Part shown: positions 17,306 to 25,961 of the stretch, piece by piece
Position numbering within the stretch: position 1 is the first letter of the stretch
How the letters are laid out: each line of letters begins with the position of its first letter
Assembly (NCBI RefSeq): GCF_043678055.1
Contig: NZ_JBHEQA010000006.1
Coordinates: 124,001-188,000 of the forward strand
Reading direction: 5' to 3'
Source: Spongiimicrobium salis
Lineage (GTDB): Bacteria > Bacteroidota > Bacteroidia > Flavobacteriales > Flavobacteriaceae
Length of the DNA stretch: 64,000 nucleotides
Position numbers and translations under genes: made by a program
Notes under the pieces: model-generated
What the model was told of the DNA's origin: nothing
What the model saw: the letters and a program-made list of their open reading frames with translations, nothing else
Databases searched by the model: none

Positions 17306-18505
17306 TTGGTTAAATTCTTTAAAAATATCAATGGAGACCGTGCCATATGGGCTATAGTGGCCTTATTGGCCCTATTCTCCTTTTTGCCAGTATATAGTGC
17401 CAGTAGCAATCTGGTCTATGTAGTGGGAAACGGTACCACAATGGGGCATTTGGTAAAACATGCCCTGCTCTTGTTTTTGGGTTTTGGAATCATCTACGGG
17501 GTGCACAAAATTCCGACACATTTTTTTAAAGGATTATCCATCATTGCAATGCCCATTGTTTTGGTATTGCTCGTGTATACCCTGGCTCAGGGAAATACGA
17601 TAGGTGGGGCCAATGCTAGTCGTTGGATACGTTTGCCCTTGGTAGGCTTTACATTTCAAACCTCGAACCTTGCGGCCGTGGTTTTAATGATTTATGTGGC
17701 GAGATACCTCAGTAAAATTAAGGATAGGACAATTACGTTTAAGGAAAGTATCCTTCCCCTATGGGTACCGGTATTTCTAGTATTGGTGCTGATATTGCCC
17801 GCAAATTTTTCCACCGCGGCCATTATTTTTTCCATGGTATTGTTGTTGTGCTTTTTGGGAGGCTATCCTTTTAAATACCTTTTGGCTATTGTAGGGTCGG
17901 GCATTTTGGCCCTTAGCATGTTCATTTTAGTGGGTAAGGCCTTCCCGGATTTGTTTGCCAATAGAATTGATACCTGGGAAAATAGGATCGAGAATTTTTT
18001 TAATGGAAAAGATACCGAGGCAGATTACCAGATAGAACGCGCTAAAATAGCCATCGCAACAGGAGGGGTTGTTGGGAATGGTGCAGGGAAAAGCGTGCAA
18101 AAAAACTTTTTGCCCCAAAGTTCTTCAGATTTTATTTATGCTATTATCATTGAAGAATACGGTTTAGTGGGCGGCTTTGCCTTGATGTTTTTTTACCTCC
18201 TCTTACTGTTTCGCATCGTGGTCGTGGCCAATGGGAATACGACCATCTTTGGAAAATTGGTAGTGCTTGGAGTAGGATTGCCCATTGTATTTCAGGCAAT
18301 GATCAATATGGCGGTAGCTGTGGAATTGTTCCCGGTGACGGGGCAAACCCTACCCTTGATCAGTAGTGGGGGAACTTCCACTTGGATGACATGTCTGGCG
18401 ATTGGGGTCATATTGAGTGCCAGCAACAAGGAGGAAGCAAGCAAAAAAAAGAAGGCGAGCGTAGACGAAACAAACCCTTTAGAAGTACTGAGTGGACAAT
18501 TATAA
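17306..18505 (+). CDS. ftsW: Septal glycosyltransferase FtsW
   Basis: A 399-residue SEDS-family membrane protein with about ten helices that polymerises septal glycan strands with FtsI. Motifs include FSFLPVYSASSNL in the first helix, GANASRWI (about 99-106), and near the C-terminus GQTLPLISSGGTS, the SEDS signature. The start is a TTG at 17306, four bases after murD ends. No in-frame ATG lies before the first helix, and the deduced start MVKFFKNINGDRAIWA has a suitable basic cytoplasmic tail. It overlaps murG by 14 bp. The C-terminal tail is Lys-rich. Confidence 0.93.
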   Translation: MVKFFKNINGDRAIWAIVALLALFSFLPVYSASSNLVYVVGNGTTMGHLVKHALLLFLGFGIIYGVHKIPTHFFKGLSIIAMPIVLVLLVYTLAQGNTIGGANASRWIRLPLVGFTFQTSNLAAVVLMIYVARYLSKIKDRTITFKESILPLWVPVFLVLVLILPANFSTAAIIFSMVLLLCFLGGYPFKYLLAIVGSGILALSMFILVGKAFPDLFANRIDTWENRIENFFNGKDTEADYQIERAKIAIATGGVVGNGAGKSVQKNFLPQSSSDFIYAIIIEEYGLVGGFALMFFYLLLLFRIVVVANGNTTIFGKLVVLGVGLPIVFQAMINMAVAVELFPVTGQTLPLISSGGTSTWMTCLAIGVILSASNKEEASKKKKASVDETNPLEVLSGQL

Positions 18506-19586
18506 ATTCATATTATCCGGAGGAGGCACTGGAGGGCATATCTATCCAGCAATTGCCATTGCCAATGAATTGAAGCAGCGTTATCCCAATGCTGATTTTC
18601 TCTTTGTGGGGGCCAAAGACCGTATGGAAATGGAAAAAGTACCCCAAGCTGGGTATAAGATAAAAGGATTGTGGATTAGCGGACTAGAACGAAAACTAAG
18701 CCTTAAAAATATGATGTTCCCCCTGAAACTGCTCAATAGCCTATTAAAAGCGGGATCCATTGTACGTTCCTTTAAACCCGATCTTGTGGTGGGAACAGGA
18801 GGATTTGCCAGTGGTCCATTACTGCGGGTAGCGTCCGGCAGAAATATTCCTTGTGTATTACAAGAACAAAATTCCTATGCCGGCCTTACCAATAAATTGT
18901 TGGCAGGAAAAGTAAAAAAAATATGTGTTGCCTACGATGGGATGGAAAAATTCTTTCCTGCTGAAAAAGTAGTGAAAACCGGGAATCCGGTTCGTGGTGG
19001 GTTAATGGATATTCCAAAAGATGCTACGGAAGCACATCATTTTTTTGAGCTGGATACCCAGAAAACTACTGTGCTTATATTGGGCGGGAGTTTAGGTGCA
19101 AAAAAGATTAATGCCCTGATAGCATCAAAATTGGAATACTTTAAAAAAATAGGGGTGCAATTGATTTGGCAATGTGGAAAAGGCTACTACCAAACCTATG
19201 AAAAGCATGAAAATGCAATAGTGAAGGTAAGGGCTTTTTTGAATCGAATGGATTTGGCCTATGCTGCGGCAGATATTATTATTTCTAGGGCAGGAGCAGG
19301 TTCTGTATCTGAATTGTGTATTGTGGGGAAGCCTGTTATTTTCATCCCTTCACCCAATGTGGCAGAAGATCATCAAACCAAAAATGCGAATGCCTTGGTA
19401 GAGGAAGACGCAGCAATTATGGTGCAAGAAAGTAATTTGGATAGACAATTTGAGGAGGTTTTTTCGGACTTGTATCTGTCTGAAGAAAAAAGAGCGACCC
19501 TAGGGAATCATATAAAGAAATTGGCAATGCCGAATGCAACGAAGCATATTGTTGATGAGATTGAAAAGTTATTGCCTAAAACATAA
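18492..19586 (+). CDS. murG: UDP-GlcNAc:lipid I N-acetylglucosaminyltransferase MurG
   Basis: A 364-residue GT-B glycosyltransferase that converts lipid I to lipid II at the inner face of the membrane. The N-terminal loop SGGGTGGHIYPAIAIA (residues 9-24) and VVGTGGFASGP (about 97-107) bind lipid I and phosphate. LGGSLGAKKIN and RAGAGSVSELC in the C-terminal half bind UDP-GlcNAc. It starts at a GTG inside ftsW, in another frame, a 14-bp overlap. All key motifs are intact. Confidence 0.95.
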   Translation: MDNYKFILSGGGTGGHIYPAIAIANELKQRYPNADFLFVGAKDRMEMEKVPQAGYKIKGLWISGLERKLSLKNMMFPLKLLNSLLKAGSIVRSFKPDLVVGTGGFASGPLLRVASGRNIPCVLQEQNSYAGLTNKLLAGKVKKICVAYDGMEKFFPAEKVVKTGNPVRGGLMDIPKDATEAHHFFELDTQKTTVLILGGSLGAKKINALIASKLEYFKKIGVQLIWQCGKGYYQTYEKHENAIVKVRAFLNRMDLAYAAADIIISRAGAGSVSELCIVGKPVIFIPSPNVAEDHQTKNANALVEEDAAIMVQESNLDRQFEEVFSDLYLSEEKRATLGNHIKKLAMPNATKHIVDEIEKLLPKT

Positions 19587-19603
19587 AATTAGAAAAAAGG
19601 AAT

Positions 19604-20965
19604 ATGAATTTAAAAGACATCCATAGTGTATACTTCATTGGTATAGGAGGTATTGGTATGTCTGCTTTGGCCCGGTATTTTAAATTCATAGGAAAGGAAG
19701 TGGCCGGTTATGACAAGGTGAGAACCCCTTTGACCACAGAATTGGAAAGGCTGGAAATCGTCATTCATTATGAGGACAACCCCAAAGTCATATCGGGAGC
19801 TTTTTTAAATCCCAAGAGTACCTTAATCATATATACGCCTGCAGTTCCTAGGAATCATGCAGAGTTGCAATATTTCATTGGACGCGATTTTGAAGTGAAA
19901 AAACGGTCCGAAGTTTTAGGCATCATTACCAAAGACACGTTTTGCTTTGCTGTAGCCGGAACACATGGAAAAACTACAACTTCCTGCATATTGGCCCATT
20001 TGCTTAAAGAAAGTGGTACTCCGATTACCGCTTTTTTAGGAGGTATATCCGAAGATTTCAACAGTAATTTTCTTTTGGAGGGAACCGATTATTCCGTGGT
20101 AGAAGCCGATGAATTTGATCGCTCCTTTTTGCGATTGTTTCCCAATGTAGCTTGCATTACTTCTATGGATGCCGATCATTTGGACATTTATGGGGATAGC
20201 AAGACGCTTACACAATCCTTCAAAGATTTTGCGGCAAAATTGAGCGATAAAGAACATTTGTTCGTGCGTAATGGTCTTCCTTTGGAAGGGACTACCTATG
20301 GCATTGAGGATGGGGCGGATTATTGCATCAAGAATTTAAAAATAATAAATGGTAGTTACCATTTTGATATCACAACTCCCGAGACCACTATAGAACAACT
20401 GACGTTCCATAAACCAGGGAGACATAACCTGCTTAATGGTTTAGTAGCTTTTGCAATGGCGATGAAAATAGGATCCCCACCTGATCGCCTTGCCGAAGCA
20501 CTGAAATCTTTTAAGGGGGTGCAACGTAGATTTTCGTATCAGATCAAGAATAACGGTTTTGTGTTTATCGATGATTATGCACATCACCCAACAGAAATAA
20601 ATGCAGTATTTGAGGCGGTGGAAGAGATGCACCCCAATAAAAAAGTACTTGCAGTATTTCAACCGCATTTGTTTTCAAGAACACGCGATTTTGCAGATGA
20701 TTTTGCAACGGCATTGTCTAAGTTCGGCAATCTGCTGCTATTGGATATCTATCCGGCAAGGGAGGAGCCCATTGCGGGAATTTCATCAGCTTGGTTGTTA
20801 GAAAAAGTTGAAAATTCAAATAAAAAAATAATTGAAAAATCAAACTTATTAGAGGAAATAAGAAATCAAAAGCCAGAGGTTTTGGTGACGATGGGAGCAG
20901 GGGATATTGGATTGGAAATTTCAAAAATAAAAAAAGGACTGATCAATGAAAGTGAATTGGAATAA
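19604..20965 (+). CDS. murC: UDP-MurNAc:L-alanine ligase MurC
   Basis: A 453-residue Mur ligase for the first amino-acid addition. The N-terminal Rossmann part has FIGIGGIGMSALAR (about 12-25). The ATP loop is GTHGKTTTS (about 119). EADEFDRSFL, MDADHLDIYG, DDYAHHPTEI (about 325) and FQPHLFSRT are MurC signatures. It begins 17 bp after murG and overlaps ftsQ by 20 bp. No murF or ddl is present in this cluster, so those steps must be encoded elsewhere. Confidence 0.95.
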   Translation: MNLKDIHSVYFIGIGGIGMSALARYFKFIGKEVAGYDKVRTPLTTELERLEIVIHYEDNPKVISGAFLNPKSTLIIYTPAVPRNHAELQYFIGRDFEVKKRSEVLGIITKDTFCFAVAGTHGKTTTSCILAHLLKESGTPITAFLGGISEDFNSNFLLEGTDYSVVEADEFDRSFLRLFPNVACITSMDADHLDIYGDSKTLTQSFKDFAAKLSDKEHLFVRNGLPLEGTTYGIEDGADYCIKNLKIINGSYHFDITTPETTIEQLTFHKPGRHNLLNGLVAFAMAMKIGSPPDRLAEALKSFKGVQRRFSYQIKNNGFVFIDDYAHHPTEINAVFEAVEEMHPNKKVLAVFQPHLFSRTRDFADDFATALSKFGNLLLLDIYPAREEPIAGISSAWLLEKVENSNKKIIEKSNLLEEIRNQKPEVLVTMGAGDIGLEISKIKKGLINESELE

Positions 20966-21665
20966 CATAAAAATTTTAAGTTTAATTCTTTTAATAACAG
21001 GGCTTTATGCTTTTTCTGAAGCCCGAAGCGAAGGAAAAACCATTGCGGATGTGAATATTGATTTTAACGAAAATGATGCGCCATACATCACGCATGCCAT
21101 GGTTAATAAATTGTTAATACAAAATTATGGGAGCCTCACAAACGTAGCCAAAGAAAATTTAGATTTGAATACGATAGAGAAACTCATCACCAAAAATGAA
21201 ATGGTGAAAAGTGCGGAGGTTTATCTTACTGTAAATGGAGAACTTAAGTCTAAAATAGCGCAAAGAAAGCCTATTGGACGTATCGAGGGAAGTGAAAAAT
21301 TTTACATGGATGAAGAAGGAAAAATGATGCCTTTGTCCAAAAATTATTCGGCCAGAGTACCCATTATTACCGGAAAGATCAATGAAAAAAATTTAGAAGA
21401 TGTTTTTACTATTCTAAAATATAGCGCTACAGATGATTTTCTTTATAAAAATATCATTGGTGTGCATATTGCGGAAAATGATACTTATCAATTGAAGTTT
21501 CGATTGGAAAATTTTGTGGTGGATTTGGGGAAGGCGAAAAATTTAAAGGGAAAATTCAATAATTATAAAGCATTTTATATCAAGGCAAATAAAGATGGCT
21601 CTTTGCCTAATTTTTCAAAAGTGAGTCTTGAATTTGCAAATCAAGTAGTGTGCACCAAAATATAA
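20946..21665 (+). CDS. ftsQ: Cell division protein FtsQ
   Basis: A 239-residue bitopic protein: a short cytoplasmic tail, one membrane helix (about 7-24), and a periplasmic part with a POTRA-like alpha/beta region (about 30-105) and a beta domain. The sequence is divergent, as is normal for FtsQ in Bacteroidota. YMDEEGKMMPLSxNYSARVPIITG (about 119-142) matches the conserved FtsQ/DivIB beta-domain segment. It should act with FtsL in activating the septal synthases. It overlaps the end of murC by 20 bp and precedes ftsA by 7 bp. Confidence 0.87.
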   Translation: MKVNWNNIKILSLILLITGLYAFSEARSEGKTIADVNIDFNENDAPYITHAMVNKLLIQNYGSLTNVAKENLDLNTIEKLITKNEMVKSAEVYLTVNGELKSKIAQRKPIGRIEGSEKFYMDEEGKMMPLSKNYSARVPIITGKINEKNLEDVFTILKYSATDDFLYKNIIGVHIAENDTYQLKFRLENFVVDLGKAKNLKGKFNNYKAFYIKANKDGSLPNFSKVSLEFANQVVCTKI

Positions 21666-21672
21666 TAGGATA

Positions 21673-23004
21673 ATGGAAAAAGGGAATTATTCAGTAGGAT
21701 TGGATATAGGGACCACAAAAATTGTGGCCATTATTGGGAAAGAAAACGAATACGGAAAAATTGAAATTCTGGGCATTGGAAGGTCCAAGAGTTTAGGAGT
21801 GCACCGTGGGGTAGTGAACAATATTACCCAGACCATAAAATCTATTCAACAAGCTGTAGAACAAGCGGAAGCTAGTTGCGGGCTACAGATAAGCTCTGTA
21901 GTTGTGGGTATTGCCGGACAACACATTCGAAGCTTGCAGCATAGCGATTATATCACTAGACCCAATTCCGAGGAAGTGATCAATGAAGAGGACCTGGACA
22001 AATTATGCAATCAGGTGTATAAACTGGTGATGCTGCCGGGAGAAGAAATTATACATGTGCTGCCCCAAGAGTATAAGATGGATGGTCAGGCCGAAATAAA
22101 GCAACCCATTGGAATGTATGGTGGTAGATTGGAAGCAAACTTCCATGTAGTGGTAGGACAAGTCTCTTCGATCAAGAATATCGGAAGATGTATTAAAAGT
22201 GCTGGTCTGGATTTGGGGAATATTACCTTGGAGCCTCTAGCTTCATCCGACGCTGTACTGAGTCAGGAAGAAAAAGAGGCTGGAGTTGCCCTCATCGATA
22301 TTGGTGGGGGAACCACGGATTTGGCCATTTTCAAGGATGGTATTATAAGGCATACGGCAGTGATTCCTTTTGGAGGAAATGTAATCACTGAAGATATCAA
22401 GGAAGGATGTTCCATTATTGAAAAACAAGCTGAACTATTGAAAATGAAATTCGGTTCGGCTTGGCCAGGGGAGAATCGGGACAATGAAATTGTATCCATC
22501 CCGGGACTTCGCGGAAGGGAACCTAAGGAAATCACCTTAAAAAATCTTTCAAAAATCATTCATGCCAGAGTCGTTGAAATCATTGAACAGGTGTATGTAG
22601 AGATTAAGAATTACGGCCATGAGGAACAAAAGAAGAAACTAATCGCTGGGATTGTCTTAACCGGAGGAGGAAGCCAATTAAAACATCTAAAGCAATTGGT
22701 AGAATACATCACTGGAATGGATACCAGAATTGGATACCCCAATGAACATTTGGCGGGAGATTCCGATGAAGAAATCGCCAGCCCTTTATATGCCACAGCA
22801 GTTGGCCTTTTGATGAATGCCATTGCCAATGATGCAAAAAACGCTGCGAATTTTGTAGCGGAAGAAGAACCTTTGGAAGAAGAGGTGGTTTTTCAAGAAG
22901 AACAACAAGAAACAGTGGCAAAAGCTGCTGTGAAGAAAGAACGAAAATCCGTTTTTGAAAAATGGTCCGAAAAATTAAAGGATTTTTTGGATAACGCGGA
23001 ATAA
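21673..23004 (+). CDS. ftsA: Cell division protein FtsA
   Basis: A 443-residue actin-like ATPase that tethers FtsZ to the membrane. It has the phosphate-1 loop VGLDIGTTKIVAIIG (residues 8-22), the phosphate-2 segment GVALIDIGGGTTDLAIF (about 204-220) and the adenosine motif IVLTGGGSQLKHL (about 330). The SHS2 1C domain lies after residue 85. The C-terminus ends in an amphipathic helix with KWSEKLKDFLDN, suited to membrane binding. It lies between ftsQ (7 bp) and ftsZ (46 bp). Confidence 0.94.
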   Translation: MEKGNYSVGLDIGTTKIVAIIGKENEYGKIEILGIGRSKSLGVHRGVVNNITQTIKSIQQAVEQAEASCGLQISSVVVGIAGQHIRSLQHSDYITRPNSEEVINEEDLDKLCNQVYKLVMLPGEEIIHVLPQEYKMDGQAEIKQPIGMYGGRLEANFHVVVGQVSSIKNIGRCIKSAGLDLGNITLEPLASSDAVLSQEEKEAGVALIDIGGGTTDLAIFKDGIIRHTAVIPFGGNVITEDIKEGCSIIEKQAELLKMKFGSAWPGENRDNEIVSIPGLRGREPKEITLKNLSKIIHARVVEIIEQVYVEIKNYGHEEQKKKLIAGIVLTGGGSQLKHLKQLVEYITGMDTRIGYPNEHLAGDSDEEIASPLYATAVGLLMNAIANDAKNAANFVAEEEPLEEEVVFQEEQQETVAKAAVKKERKSVFEKWSEKLKDFLDNAE

Positions 23005-23050
23005 CAGAATACAAGTAGAACACACAATAGAACTAAGTAACAAGTAAAAG

Positions 23051-24961
23051 ATGAGCAAAAACATCGAAGTGGACAGTATCGCTTTTGATTTACCTAAGAA
23101 TCAGAGCAATGTAATTAAGGTAATTGGCGTTGGTGGCGGCGGAAGTAACGCCATCAATCACATGTTCCAGGCCGGTATTAACGGTGTGGATTTTGTAATC
23201 TGTAATACGGATTCCCAGGCATTACAGAATAGTGCCGTACCCAATAAGATACAGTTAGGGGTATCGCTTACAGAAGGATTGGGTGCCGGAGCCAACCCAG
23301 AGGTGGGGGAACAAGCTGCGATTGAAAGTATGGAAGACATTAAACGCATGTTGGGAACTTCCACTAAAATGATATTTATTACCGCAGGAATGGGGGGTGG
23401 AACAGGAACAGGAGCGGCTCCTGTTATCGCCAAACAAGCCAAAGAATTGGATGTGCTTACCGTAGGTATTGTTACTATGCCTTTTCAATTTGAAGGAAAA
23501 ATGCGTGTGGAGCAGGCTCAGCAGGGAATAGAGAGATTGCGTGCAAATGTAGATTCCCTCATCGTAATTAATAACAACAAACTTAGAGAAGTATATGGCA
23601 ACTTAGGTTTTAAAGCTGGATTCTCTAAAGCTGATGAAGTATTAGCTACTGCAGCTCGTGGAATTGCAGAGGTCATTACGCATCACTATACGCAAAATAT
23701 TGACTTGCGGGATGCCAAGACGGTATTGTCCAATAGTGGTACCGCGATTATGGGGTCCTCAACGGCTTCTGGTTCTTCAAGGGCCAATGAAGCCATTACA
23801 AAGGCCTTGGATTCGCCTTTATTGAATGATAATAAGATTACAGGAGCTAAAAACGTATTGTTACTTATCGTTTCCGGCTCTCAAGAAATCACTATTGATG
23901 AAATTGGGGAAATTAACGACCATATCCAAATAGAAGCCGGTCATGGTGCCAATATTATCATGGGGGTTGGTGAAGATGATAGTTTAGGCGAGGCCATAGC
24001 GGTTACGGTCATTGCCACAGGTTTTGATGTGGATCAGCAAAATGATATTGTAAATACAGAAAGCAAGAAGATTATTCACACTTTGGGCGATGAGCAGAAA
24101 GCAGAACAAGATCTTAGCCCAAAAAAAGGGGTGACAGCTGTTGAAATCCCAGTGACTCCCGCACCGGAAAAAAAGATCATCAAGCATGTTTTGATGGAGG
24201 AGGAAGAAGAGGATATGGGCTTGATTCCCACTACAGATTATATCAAAAACTTTAATGTTATCTATGAAGAGGTATTAGAAGAGCATGTAGGAGACGACTT
24301 TTTGATTTTTGATGCTGTAAAGGAAATGGAGGTAGTTGATCCCGAAGTGGTGGCCCCTATAGATAAGGATGAAGATCAAATAGCCTTTAGTTTTGATGAG
24401 CCTTTAACGAATTATAGCCTAGAGGAAGAGGAAGAGAAGGAGAACGTCATTACCTTTAATTTAGAGGATGATGTTCGGGATATGGATGTAAAAGACCCTA
24501 TAGAAGTGGTTCCTGCCGCGTCCTATGACAAGGAGACAGAGACACGGTATAGCTTGGATGATTATATGGAATTGGAGCATCAGTTGACCAATGCTAAAGC
24601 CAAAAAGGAAGAGGTACAAGAGAAAGATGAAGAATTGGTTTTTGAGAAGAAGGTTGCTGTTGAAGAGCGGGCAGATGAAGAAGCCACTGAAATTGATCCG
24701 ATGAATACGCCTATTGAAGAAATGTTGAAAGAGCGCGCAGATGAACGTAGACGAAAGCTTAAGGATTTCAACTACAAATTTCAAAATAGCCTGAACAATA
24801 TTGATGAAATAGAAAAAGAACCGGCCTATAAAAGACAGGGCGTTAATTTAAATGAAAAACCTACAGAAAAGAAAGTTTCCCGAACAAGTTTAGGGGAAGA
24901 TAGCAATGATGAAATGCGTTTGCGATCCAATAATTCTTTTTTGCACGACAATGTAGATTAA
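23051..24961 (+). CDS. ftsZ: Cell division GTPase FtsZ with long acidic C-terminal extension
   Basis: A 636-residue tubulin homologue that forms the Z ring. The core (about 15-330) has GVGGGGSNAINHM, the tubulin signature GMGGGTGTGAAPVIA (about 113-127) and NNNKLREVYG. It is followed by about 300 further residues, against 60-70 in E. coli. The extension is rich in Glu, Asp and Lys with many EEEEE-type runs and looks largely disordered. It ends with a short conserved-looking tail LRSNNSFLHDNVD, probably the peptide that binds FtsA or other partners. Long linkers are known in Bacteroidota. A terminator follows, closing the dcw operon. Confidence 0.95.
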   Translation: MSKNIEVDSIAFDLPKNQSNVIKVIGVGGGGSNAINHMFQAGINGVDFVICNTDSQALQNSAVPNKIQLGVSLTEGLGAGANPEVGEQAAIESMEDIKRMLGTSTKMIFITAGMGGGTGTGAAPVIAKQAKELDVLTVGIVTMPFQFEGKMRVEQAQQGIERLRANVDSLIVINNNKLREVYGNLGFKAGFSKADEVLATAARGIAEVITHHYTQNIDLRDAKTVLSNSGTAIMGSSTASGSSRANEAITKALDSPLLNDNKITGAKNVLLLIVSGSQEITIDEIGEINDHIQIEAGHGANIIMGVGEDDSLGEAIAVTVIATGFDVDQQNDIVNTESKKIIHTLGDEQKAEQDLSPKKGVTAVEIPVTPAPEKKIIKHVLMEEEEEDMGLIPTTDYIKNFNVIYEEVLEEHVGDDFLIFDAVKEMEVVDPEVVAPIDKDEDQIAFSFDEPLTNYSLEEEEEKENVITFNLEDDVRDMDVKDPIEVVPAASYDKETETRYSLDDYMELEHQLTNAKAKKEEVQEKDEELVFEKKVAVEERADEEATEIDPMNTPIEEMLKERADERRRKLKDFNYKFQNSLNNIDEIEKEPAYKRQGVNLNEKPTEKKVSRTSLGEDSNDEMRLRSNNSFLHDNVD

Positions 24962-24993
24962 AGAACTGGGAACAGAGATTTCCATGAAAGTAT

Positions 24994-25032
24994 AAGCCCG
25001 GAAACATGTCTTGTTTTCGGGTTTATTTTTTT
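24994..25032 (+). terminator. Terminator after ftsZ
   Basis: A 12-bp stem (AAGCCCGGAAAC and GTTTTCGGGTTT, two G-U pairs in the RNA) with a 7-base loop is followed by ATTTTTTTAT. It lies 32 bp after the ftsZ stop and marks the end of the dcw operon. Confidence 0.8.
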
Positions 25033-25061
25033 ATCTTCGTTTCTTCTTTAAAACTAAAGTT

Positions 25062-25505
25062 ATGAGTTTACAACAACAGGTAATGGAGCAAATGAAAGCT
25101 GCAATGAAGGCAAAGGATAGTGTTGCATTGGAATCCTTACGTGCAATCAAATCGGCCTTATTATTAGCGCAGACCAGTGGTACGGGAACCATTACCGAGG
25201 ATGAAGAGGTAAAACTGGTACAAAAGCTAGTGAAACAGCGAAAAGATAGTGCCGCAATCTACACGGAACAAGGGAGAGCCGACTTGGCAGCTCCTGAATT
25301 GGCGCAAGCCGAAATTATCGCACAGTTTTTACCCGAACAGCTCACCGAAGAGGAGATTGAAAAAGTGGTAGTGCTTACCATAGAGGAGCTGGGTGCCGCT
25401 GGGATGAAAGATATGGGAAAGGTAATGGGTGTAGTTTCCAAAGAACTTGCCGGGCAAGCCGATGGAAAGACGATTTCTACCATTGTGCGCGCTAAATTAG
25501 CCTAA
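25062..25505 (+). CDS. GatB/YqeY domain-containing protein
   Basis: A 147-residue protein of the YqeY family, related to the tail domain of the GatB amidotransferase subunit that contacts tRNA. Features are QQQVMEQMKAAMKAKDSVALESLRAIKSAL at the start, a central KLVKQRKDSAAIYTEQGRxDLA block, and a C-terminal GMKDMGKVMGVVSKELAGQADGKTIS. I start at the ATG at 25062. An earlier in-frame ATG at 25011 lies in the ftsZ terminator hairpin and would add a Phe-rich stretch unlike the family. Its cellular role is not known. Confidence 0.9.
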   Translation: MSLQQQVMEQMKAAMKAKDSVALESLRAIKSALLLAQTSGTGTITEDEEVKLVQKLVKQRKDSAAIYTEQGRADLAAPELAQAEIIAQFLPEQLTEEEIEKVVVLTIEELGAAGMKDMGKVMGVVSKELAGQADGKTISTIVRAKLA

Positions 25506-25522
25506 TAATTCCTTGCCAATTC

Positions 25523-25555
25523 TTTGGTAAAGCAATTACTTTTTATGTAAATTTG
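25523..25555 (+). promoter_or_regulatory. Promoter of tRNA-Arg
   Basis: TTTG (25523-25526), 21 bp, then TAAATTTG (25548-25555) gives a full match to the Bacteroidota housekeeping promoter TTTG-N19-23-TAnnTTTG. Transcription should start near 25562, about 16 bases before the mature tRNA. Confidence 0.8.
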
Positions 25556-25577
25556 CCCTCCTTAATACAAGGATACT

Positions 25578-25651
25578 GGCCTCGTGGCGCAACTGAATAG
25601 CGCATCAGATTTCGGCTCTGAGGGTTGGGGGTTTGAATCCCTCCGGGGTCA
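25578..25651 (+). tRNA. tRNA-Arg (anticodon TCG)
   Basis: A complete cloverleaf can be folded by hand. The acceptor GGCCTCG pairs with CGGGGTC (two G-U pairs). The D stem is GCGC/GCGC, the anticodon stem TCAGA/TCTGA holds loop TTTCGGC with anticodon TCG at 25612-25614, and the T arm GGGGG-TTTGAAT-CCCTC has one G-U pair. The discriminator is A at 25651 and CCA is not encoded. The anticodon reads CGA and probably other CGN codons. It has its own promoter and terminator. Confidence 0.95.
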
Positions 25652-25671
25652 CGAATATATAGTGCAATAAG

Positions 25672-25703
25672 AAAAAACGCCAAGCTCGCTTGAGCGTTTT
25701 TTT
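25672..25703 (+). terminator. Terminator after tRNA-Arg
   Basis: AAAAAACGC and GCGTTTTTTT pair, extended inward by AAGC/GCTT across a small internal loop, and end in a run of seven T. It lies 20 bases after the tRNA. Confidence 0.85.
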
Positions 25704-25715
25704 GTTTGTGCTATA

Positions 25716-25951
25716 TTCAAAGCGGAGCTTTGTAGGGATATGTAATCCCTCTTCGATGCAAATCCCGTTTTCCGAATCCCATAAAGAATCCAGTATTGCT
25801 TTTGTGGCCTTTGATATTCAAAGCGGAGCGTTGTAGGGATATGTAATCCCTCTTCGATGCAAATCCCGTTTTCCGAATCCCATAAAGAATCCAGTATTGC
25901 TTTTGCGGCCTTTGATGTTCAAAGCGGAGCGTTGTAGGGATATGCAATCCC
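25716..25951. repeat. 101-bp tandem direct repeat, 2.3 copies
   Basis: Two complete 101-bp units (25716-25816 and 25817-25917) differ at only about three positions, and a third copy is cut after 34 bp (25918-25951). Each unit begins TTCAAAGCGGAGC and holds two small hairpins, CAAAGC-GGA-GCTTTG (first copy) and AGGGAT-ATGTA-ATCCCT, and several ATCCC words. The period is not a multiple of three, so the repeat is not coding. It fills the gap between the tRNA terminator and the next gene. Confidence 0.9.
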
Positions 25952-25961
25952 ATATATAATA

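Noticed and set aside
9561..24961. Missing murF and ddl in the dcw cluster as a sign of gene loss
   Set aside because: In Bacteroidota these genes are often elsewhere on the chromosome, so absence from this cluster is ordinary.
25562..25655. Possible phage or island attachment site at tRNA-Arg
   Set aside because: No integrase and no direct repeat of the tRNA 3' end was seen nearby; the 101-bp repeat does not contain tRNA sequence.
25717..25953. A 78-codon minus-strand reading frame across the 101-bp repeat
   Set aside because: The 101-bp period shifts the frame in each unit, so the apparent protein is the same DNA read in changing frames. It has no family features and sits in a tandem repeat.
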